From the NCBI GenBank assembly GCA_003427395.1, contig BFEA01000220.1, positions 1,356,781 through 1,393,342 of the forward strand: 36,562 nucleotides of DNA, written 5' to 3'. A model generated the notes under the pieces. It had not been told where the DNA came from, did no database searches, and was given only the letters and a program-made list of their open reading frames with translations. Shown piece after piece: positions 29,874 to 36,562 of the stretch. Position 1 is the first letter of the stretch; each line of letters begins with the position of its first letter. This DNA is from Chara braunii. Its lineage: Eukaryota; Streptophyta; Charophyceae; Charales; Characeae. The position numbers and the translations under genes were made by a program.

Positions 29874-31493
29874 ATGCACAGGCACATGCTGCAGAAGAGG
29901 GGTGGAAGGGGGAGGGAGGGGTTTGTAAGTGCAAGGTTTCTCATTCACACGTCAGTCTTGAGCACAAAAGAGATTCAGAATTCATGAAACAGCTGTACCA
30001 CAGCACTGAAAAGCTGTGTTAATCACATGGCGAGCTTCGATCCAAGAGAAACTGCACGTAGACCAAGGACCAACACTCATCGTTTATGGCATGGACTACC
30101 AGGGTCATTTTGAATTTAAATAAAAAATGGACTATATCAGAGGATTATTCTCGGTTTGTGCTTCAGTGTGCCACCATTTAGTCTGTGATGTTGGTGTGTT
30201 GGTTTGTTTGTTTATCTGTTGTCTCATATCACAAGTGTTCTCCCTGAGTGTCAATCTGCGGAGCAAGGAGTGACACATTATGTGCTGTGCATTGTCTTAA
30301 TGCCTGTGTTAGAGCCACGAGGTTCTCCCAAAGAGAAGGTTGTGAGCCCTATGAAAGCACCGTTCTCACCAATTGCCTCTATAATAGTCTATATAGCACC
30401 TCCATCTTCTCCCGAACAGAATGCCTGCCCACTACGACTGTATTCGAGGGCAAGTTTTGGGCCATTTATGGCTGCAATAGCTTGACATTCGATGAGGTGG
30501 GAAAGGGCAAGAGTGAAGAATGGTCGGCTGGAGCTGCTGGGCATTAGGTTGAAGGGCGGATGTTTTCAGGGAAGCATGCCGAGCTTTCAGCTTTGTCCAT
30601 GCCCCTTCTATGACCAGCTCGAGTCTCTGCAGCACTGCCTGCCTTAGGCCCCCGCTCTACTCTCTGTATGATGAGCAAGCAACTCGTGACTGATCTGGTT
30701 TCAGATGCTATCACACTATGTATCTTATGATTCAGCGGCATATTCGTTCAGTCATTTCATTTTCGTTGAATTCTTGGACCTCCTTTCTAAACATTGTTAC
30801 TTTTTTTATTCAGTCTTTTAGGTGCTTTTTTTCGTTCGTTCGGGATTACCTGCATGTGTTCATAGCTTTGCCACAGATTCGCATTGAGGAATCTTTTTAT
30901 CAAGTTTTTTTTTTTTTTTTAAATGGCAAGCCTATCTTTGGTTCTGTTAAAAAGAACAGAACAACTGGCGCCTACGATCACCTATCTGCAATTGAGCAGA
31001 TTCTCAAACTGCAACTAACGCTCCTTTGTAAAATTTGTTTATTTTTACGGTGCGCCGTCTCACAACCGATTTCGATGGGCTTTCAACTCAATCAAAGCCT
31101 AGCCAACATCACTCCCATTGCGCAATGTCGCTTAAAGCATCCAACTCACCCAATTGGGAACAACTCGCTGGGGACCGCAGCATGTTGAAAAAGAGCGGAA
31201 AAGGCGCGTGAGCTGTTCGGTCTTATGGTGAAGTTCATGGATCCCGTCGAAACAAACGTAAGGGCAAGTGGTAACCAATCCACTTCTGTCAACGGTAGCG
31301 AACTCGGAGGTAGAGGGTTCGCACAGGACAAAGCGTATTCAGACCATACATGTGGTGCATTGCGATGCGCGCGCACTGCATGCGGCGCACCTCTAAAAAC
31401 GGGGGTCGGAAAAAGAAAAAAAAACCTTGTGAGGGGCGGTAGTAGACCCTCAAACGATCTCAAATGTTCTCAATGATCTGTACAATTCGAGAT

Positions 31494-31535
31494 GGGACGC
31501 TGGGCCCGGTTCCCAGCACGTGCTGCTCCCCACGA
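31494..31535 (-). repeat. Dispersed CAGCACGTGCTG repeat, inverted copy
   Basis: Reverse complement of the block at 9241-9278: GGGAGCAGCACGTGCTGGGA followed by ACCGGGCCCAGCGTCCC. Confidence 0.75.
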
Positions 31536-31672
31536 ATAGACTGGAGCACTTGCTTTAAAAAAAAAAAAAAAAAAAGGGACCCGGCCCCCTGCTCGCGTAA
31601 AATAAGAAACGGGCAGCCAATTTTTATTTGGAGGCCGCACATTGCCCTGAAAGCTTTTCGTAAAACCTGTAA

Positions 31673-34600
31673 TCCGTCCGTCTCCCAGCCCTAAAAACCC
31701 TGGTTCAAGAATTCTGGGATTACTCGATGTCCACGCAAGAAAGGGCCGCATCAAAAGTGCACTGGTTCAATGAGGGGGTAGCACAATTGAGAGATAGAAT
31801 AAAAAAATTCTCTATGTCCCACGCACGAGAACGCAAGGCGGTATTAGACAACCTTCTGCACAAATTAGAAAACTGGGATAGGGAGCTACAATCAGCCCCC
31901 CTGGATGACACAGCCTACCATAGGCTGCAAGCGGCAAGGGACCATCTACAATCCTATCTGGATGACCAGGCAGAAGCATGGCGCATTCACGCACGAATAA
32001 GGAAACAAGACACAGATGGGACAACGGCAAAGGCATTCTTCCGGAAGGCTAAAGCAAGAGCAAGGCAGGCGGCAATAGCATCGCTTCGCCACCCCTTCGA
32101 CCATTCTCTACCAAAAGCGAATAATGCATACACTGTGGTATACTATGCTGCACAGTTTTATCAGAAGNTGTACGCCTCAGAGTCNCATCGATGGGGACCA
32201 AGACATGTGGCAGAAACACAACACACGATGCTCCAACACCTCCCATCAATGCTGTCATCACAACAAAAACAGCACCTTGAAGAGCCATTAACCATAGATG
32301 AGCTGTTAGAGGCTCTGAAAGGGATAGAGGACGAAAAGACCCCGGGATTTGACTCTTTTCCCAAAGAGTTCTGGCTCCAATACTGGAACATTTTTCAAGA
32401 CAGCATAAAGATTTACGTAAACGCTGTCCAAAAAGAAGGAAGTTTTGGGGGTCTGATTAGCCAAGGAGTGACCACACTCTTGTACAAAAAAGGAGATAAG
32501 GAAGATATNCGTAACTATCGCCCNATCACNCTNCTTCCCCTCCCATATAAGATGGTTTCCAAAGCCCTCNCCAACCGATTACTCNNNTTCATGAACCATC
32601 TCATATTCCAGGATCAGACTGGGTTTATGCCACAAAGAAACATACAAGATAATGTTCTCTTAGTAAATGAGACCATTAAGTACGCTAGGCAGCACCGTAA
32701 GGAAGCCACAGTCCTGTTCATTGATTTCGAAAAAACGTATGACCATGTGGACTGGGACTTCCTAGACTGTTGCCTAATCAAAATGAATTTTGGGGTCTGC
32801 TTCAAAGCGTGGGTATCCATCATGCACAGATCAGCAACTACAAATATTATGGTCAACGGACACCTCTCCCCACCATTCCCACTGCAGAGATCGGTTAGGC
32901 AGGGAGACCCCGTGCCCCCCCTTCTCTTTGTATTGGTCATGGAGACACTAGTTGCAATAATCAGGAATAACTCGGCCATAGAACGCATTGACATTCCCGA
33001 ACTGCCCCCCCACATGGTGCCAGTGAGTCTTTCTTTGCAGATGACCTTACAGTCCTCATCAGGGCCTCCGCTACATCGATCCAGGCATTAACAGATACCA
33101 TCCATAACTTCGAAGTTGCGGCGGATATGAAGGTTAATTGGGGGACAAAGACGGAGGGATGGTGGCTCGCCACGCAAGACACCCCACCACCGCAACACCC
33201 GCCAGTCAACTGGCGCCCAAGGGAATTCGTCTGACAGCTATGGGCCCCCTGGCAGATCACGGACAGACACTCGTCCAGCTGGCCTTGCAAAAACTGGCGA
33301 AGTGGGATGACCTCCACACATCGCTGGTGGGAAGGGCGCTGGCAATAAACAACGCTGTTCTATCTACCATCTGGTACAAAACGGTCTTTTGGGAAATCCC
33401 CAAAAAACACCTCGGACAACTTCGGGCAGCGTTGTCAGCGTACCTATGCAGAAACGATCACAACTTGACGAAATGTCTGAAGAGAGTGGCCTGGAAGTAT
33501 GTGGCCCAACCAAAGAGAGTGGGTGGGTTGGGCATCTTGGACCCGGGAGACGAGATCAAGGCCCTAATTTTCAAAGTGATTATTCGCCTATTGGTGGCAA
33601 ACGACGTACCGTGGCTGCCGCTTGCATATGTGCAGCTAGCGAACCTGGCCCCTCCCTCCCACCCAGAGGCCTCATTTCACCCCCTTCGATGTTTGACAAA
33701 CAAAGACTGGTCAGTGTCTGGCCCCCCACACCACAAGAATGATGGGATGGCTCGCAATAACGTGTGAAGGGTCCTTAAACACGACCCATTGTGGGCCGCG
33801 ATATTGCAATTGTGGAGGGAAATTAGCCCAGCCAAGAAGCCACCCCCTCTAAGGTGGCAAGAAATATGGCGGCAGCCATTATTTGGCAACCTCGACATAT
33901 GTGATGCAACAGGCTCGCCGTTCTCCATGGCCGCCAACTCCACCTAGCTCGCATGGGTGAGAAACGGCCTCTTCTGCGTGGGAGACATCTTGGACAATCA
34001 CAGAGGTACATGGAAGACTGTGCAGCAGCTACAGCGAAACCTGAAATACGTTAGGAAAAGTCAGGACAAGCTGGACCTCATCCATACGGCAGTCCCGCCT
34101 TCGTGGGTCGCTGCACTACAAAAAGGTCCCATGATAGGCAGTATGGACTGGGTAACGCAGATCACTCACAACCCTATCCCCATGACCATCTTTAGGGTGG
34201 CTCAGTGCATAGGGCAACAGGCATATCTACAGGCATATGAACCAGAAGTCCCGGGGGCACGTTGGGCTCCCCTGAAAAGAGACCCAGAACTGGATAGGAG
34301 CCTTCCAATGGAAGATTTGACTAGGGTGAGGGTAGTAGGGGACGACGACACAGGCTACTTTGCCTATGAAATGTCTACCCCAGTGGAAGCACTCGCGTTC
34401 GACCCGGATGAATGGGTCTGGAAAGGCCGGAAACCCACACCAATTTGGCAATACTCGGTACGCGAGGGGTACAAACACGCTCACAAACCACAGGCCTCTA
34501 CTTCCGTAATACAAACTCGGTGGACAAGAGATTCACCATTACAACACGGGGAGCTAAATCACATCTCCTGGACCACATACGCTCATATAATGCCAACTTC

Positions 34601-35684
34601 ACACAGGGCGCTGCAGTGGCAGATTTTACATCGCTGCCTACCGACACCGGTCTGGATAACCTCACGCACTAACTTAGAACAAATAGGAGTTTTATCTCCA
34701 ATATGTTCCCGTTGTGGAGACGGTGCGCAGCGCAGATGAGCTGACTTGGAACATTGCCTGCTGGCATGCCCCATGGCAATGCAGGTCTGGCAATGGTGGG
34801 ATGCCATGTGGCACGAGCTCACAAACGCACCCTTTCAATGGAATGTTGCCCTTATCCTGCTGGGGAAAAAAAGAAGCTATCCTTCCTCCTGGACACCCTT
34901 CCAACGAAACTTTTTCGAGCATATGAGACTGCCCATTCTCATGGTCATCTGGAGGATGAGGTGCTCAGCAGAACGCCAAGAAGAGGCCTTTGGTTTTCAC
35001 CAAGCTAAAGCAGAGCTGCTAGAGGTGATAAGGGCAAATCTGCTGAAAGCCAGCAAAGACTTAAATCAAAAACTGAGTGCAGCCCCCGACCAAGACAGCA
35101 AGGAAAAGCTGACTGCGGCCTTCACAGAAAAGTGGATAGACCCGAACCACAAACTAGCTGAAGTACAAAGTGACGGAAGGCTGACATGGAAGAACTGGGC
35201 AGCACAGGACCACCTATGGACATACAGACCGCCCAAATTCCTCCCAACACCGCCCCCGGGACAGTTCAAAAATTCAATAACTGAGGTGTACCAGGCCCAA
35301 AGTCAGCAGCATCAGCATGCACAGGCTGGCCTCTCGCCCCCTCCTCCTCCCAGATCACAACCACCCCTCCTGCCATCCAGCCTCCCCCCATCGACCCCAT
35401 CGCCGCCCCCACCTCTTCCCTTCGCTACCCCTCCCTCGACCCCACCGTATCCCCCCGCGATTCCCATGGTCTCCCCACCCCCTACGCCTCCCCCGCCCTC
35501 CACATCCCCCGTGGACTCCCAGTCCTCTGGCCCGCATTTCCCCCCCCCACCGCTACCACCATGGCCTGCACCCACAACTGTCACCACCTACCCACTTCAC
35601 CCCGTCTCTGCACCGCCCTGTTCCTCGCCCGGTCACCGGCCACCCAGATCTTCCAGCTTCAGCAGCTCGGTAATCGACAGCTAA
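31673..35684 (+). pseudogene. LINE ORF2-type reverse transcriptase, frameshifted, three in-frame stops
   Basis: Visible parts in order: a Glu/Lys-rich linker; RT motifs PGFDSFPKEFW, NYRxI, QTGFMPQRNI, FIDFEKTYDHVDW (first catalytic Asp) and RQGDPVPPLLF; then, after a frameshift near the C run at about 33005, SFFADDLTVLIR (33028-33063, the catalytic Asp pair). A second frameshift lies near 33215-33230. Thumb/C-terminal sequence follows (WRQPLFGN near 33870), then CSRCG...EHCLLACPMAMQVW, a zf-RVT-like motif at about 34700-34790, and a proline-rich tail to 35684. Stops are TGA 33765-33767, TAG near 33945 and TGA 34737-34739. Several Ns fall in the RT core, so some damage may be assembly error. 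No RNase H motif seen. Confidence 0.88.
35280..35684 (+). other. Proline/serine-rich C-terminal tail of the LINE ORF
   Basis: After LTWKNWAAQDHLWTYRPPKF the frame continues through a Gln/His patch (QAQSQQHQHAQ) into about 120 residues dominated by Pro, Ser and Thr, ending at TAA 35682-35684. It stays open for over 900 bases from 34740, which argues that it was translated when the element was active. I know of no standard domain here. Confidence 0.7.
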
Positions 35685-36259
35685 GAAAGAAATAGCAAGT
35701 TCAACTCAGAGGGAGCCAGGCGACATCCACTTCAATCAAGGCAATTTTCGTGTTTCTGAGTACAAGGAAGGAGGAAGAGCACCGGACACGTGATGTGTAT
35801 CCAGGTACAGGGGCCAGGAGAAATACATGGGACTGGCAACATGGGATCTTCATACGATCAGAGAAATTCCTATGATCTGAGAATACTCTACTCGTACAGT
35901 TCTAGACGCATAATCCTCTCTGAATCTCTTCATCCTTAGTTAACTGCATTGTAACGCAAAATGTTGGTTGCCTCATGTCAGACCTCCCTTTATAGATTCA
36001 GATATATCAGGAGGTGATAGGGTAAAAAGGTTTTAAAAACGGCCCAAAGGGTTTAAGCAGTGAAGGTCCAAAGGGGATGGGCTCTCATCCTTGAGCAACT
36101 GCATTGTAACGTAAATATAGGACGTCTCATGGGTCGTCTCATGTCAGACCCATTTTTATAGTTTCTGGTCAAGCGGGCTCAAGAATAGAGAAAGGGTGAA
36201 GGAAGTCAGAAGACTGGGTAAAGGGTTTTTTAAAGGATTTAAAAAGTCTTCATTGGGTA
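35685..36259. other. LINE 3' flank with two-copy repeat
   Basis: From 35931 a unit of about 155 bp (CATCCTTAGTTAACTGCATT...CTCATGTCAGACC...) is repeated from 36086 with divergence. This may be the 3' UTR of the LINE or promoter-like repeats of the next element. Confidence 0.55.
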
Positions 36260-36562
36260 ATGAACAAAGAATGGGTAATATCCACAGGTCGGAGAAATCG
36301 GACGAGGAATAACAGGACCAATGACCACCGGCCACCCACCCCCTACTGGCCAGCACTGCTCCGATCGTGGAGGAAAATAATCCCTAATAAGATCAACAAA
36401 CCCAAATCCAAGGATGAAGTCCTAAGACAACCGCTTTTCGGTAATGAATGGATAACAAACGAAGCCCATAACCCACTTTTCCTTGAACAAAAGTGGCTTT
36501 CTTGGATTAAAAATGGTATTTGGAAAATAGATCACCTGTGGATGGAGGACAGAAAAGATTGG
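36260..36562 (+). pseudogene. Second LINE ORF fragment, runs off the window
   Basis: An open frame with ATG at 36260 and no stop before the end (101 codons) reads YWPALLRSWRKIIPNKI, RQPLFGNEWI and WLSWIKNGIWKIDHLWMED. The order W..L..W, QPLFGN, W..NG....D matches the region of the first LINE around 33780-33990. Only the part downstream of the RT core is present, so it is a 5'-truncated or separate element. The amino acids before YWPALL may not belong to it. Confidence 0.75.

Larger units (their letters stand above)
29584..31669 (+). other. Start of intron 15: no exon found
   Basis: Holds a GT-rich region with a pure GT tract (29819-29872) and an exact 18-base copy (30144-30161) of the sequence preceding the exon 15 acceptor. 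The inverted CAGCACGTGCTG repeat (31494-31535) and an A run (about 31557-31575) follow. The expected final exons of the AIM1-like gene are not in this stretch. Confidence 0.7.
31673..35990 (+). mobile_element. Non-LTR retrotransposon (LINE, plant L1-like), 5'-truncated or decayed
   Basis: A reverse-transcriptase coding region, a zf-RVT-like motif and a long C-terminal tail lie on the plus strand. No apurinic endonuclease domain or ORF1 is recognisable upstream of 31673, where the frame closes at a TAA (31670-31672). The 3' limit is unclear: no poly(A) was found and a two-copy repeat starts at 35931. It probably lies in intron 15 of the AIM1-like gene, in the same orientation. Confidence 0.88.

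Noticed and set aside
29645-29948. His/Thr and Val/Cys alternating frames
   Set aside because: They are translations of the GT-rich repeat.
30450-30547. GKFWAIYGC frame as the missing next exon of the AIM1-like gene
   Set aside because: Only an isolated FWA resembles the expected GGI-FWAD segment; spacing, flanking residues and acceptor phase do not fit.
35312-35587. Glycine-rich minus-strand frame
   Set aside because: It is the antisense shadow of the proline-rich LINE tail.
1-36562. CRISPR arrays, operons or bacterial-type systems
   Set aside because: The repeats are microsatellites or two-copy duplications without regular unique spacers, and the gene structure is eukaryotic.

Overview
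The window is eukaryotic nuclear DNA. It is intron-rich, full of repeats, and contains one 446-base run of N plus scattered single Ns. The only host protein-coding gene I can support is a plus-strand, multi-exon gene for a peroxisomal fatty-acid beta-oxidation multifunctional protein. It combines enoyl-CoA hydratase and 3-hydroxyacyl-CoA dehydrogenase and is closer to plant AIM1 than to plant MFP2. Fifteen exons (220-29583) join in frame across GT-AG introns into about 633 residues. The N-terminal ~40 residues and the C-terminal ~60 residues, which would carry any PTS1 signal, are not seen. The plant-type enzyme, U6-derived retrocopies and a nuclear fragment of mitochondrial atp9 with a group II intron point to the streptophyte lineage. 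Kilobase introns packed with GA/CT/GT microsatellites and non-LTR elements suggest a large-genome charophyte such as Chara; that genus-level guess is inference.

Layout. 1-8.3 kb: exons 1-5, with a nested tandem repeat, a poly(A)-tailed U6 retropseudogene, a tRNA-derived SINE and a candidate foldback element in the introns. 8.3-17.4 kb: exons 6-10, with a 10-bp-type minisatellite, local tandem duplications and long GA/GT tracts. 17.4-20.4 kb (intron 10): two tRNA-like elements flanking a mitochondrial insertion that holds a readable group II intron domain V/VI joined to atp9 codons. 20.4-24.0 kb: exons 11-13, spanning the dehydrogenase catalytic core and the assembly gap. 24.0-28.4 kb (intron 13): a 95-base C tract, a second SINE copy in reverse, a tandem pair of U6-derived sequences, a 67-bp duplication split by an N, and a third SINE copy. 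28.4-29.6 kb: exons 14-15. From 29.6 kb to the end I find no further exon of the gene. This stretch holds a decayed non-LTR retrotransposon (31.67-35.68 kb) with a reverse transcriptase, a zf-RVT-like zinc motif and an unusual proline-rich C-terminal tail. The start of a second related element runs off the right edge.

How the parts relate. The host gene is a single metabolic gene enlarged by mobile DNA. The LINE machinery is the plausible source of activity for the poly(A)-tailed U6 and SINE copies, although no shared 3' end between LINE and SINE was demonstrated. I see no CRISPR array, operon or clearly new enzymatic system. The most informative signals are the U6 retrocopies, the SINE family, the mitochondrial insertion and the proline-tailed LINE.
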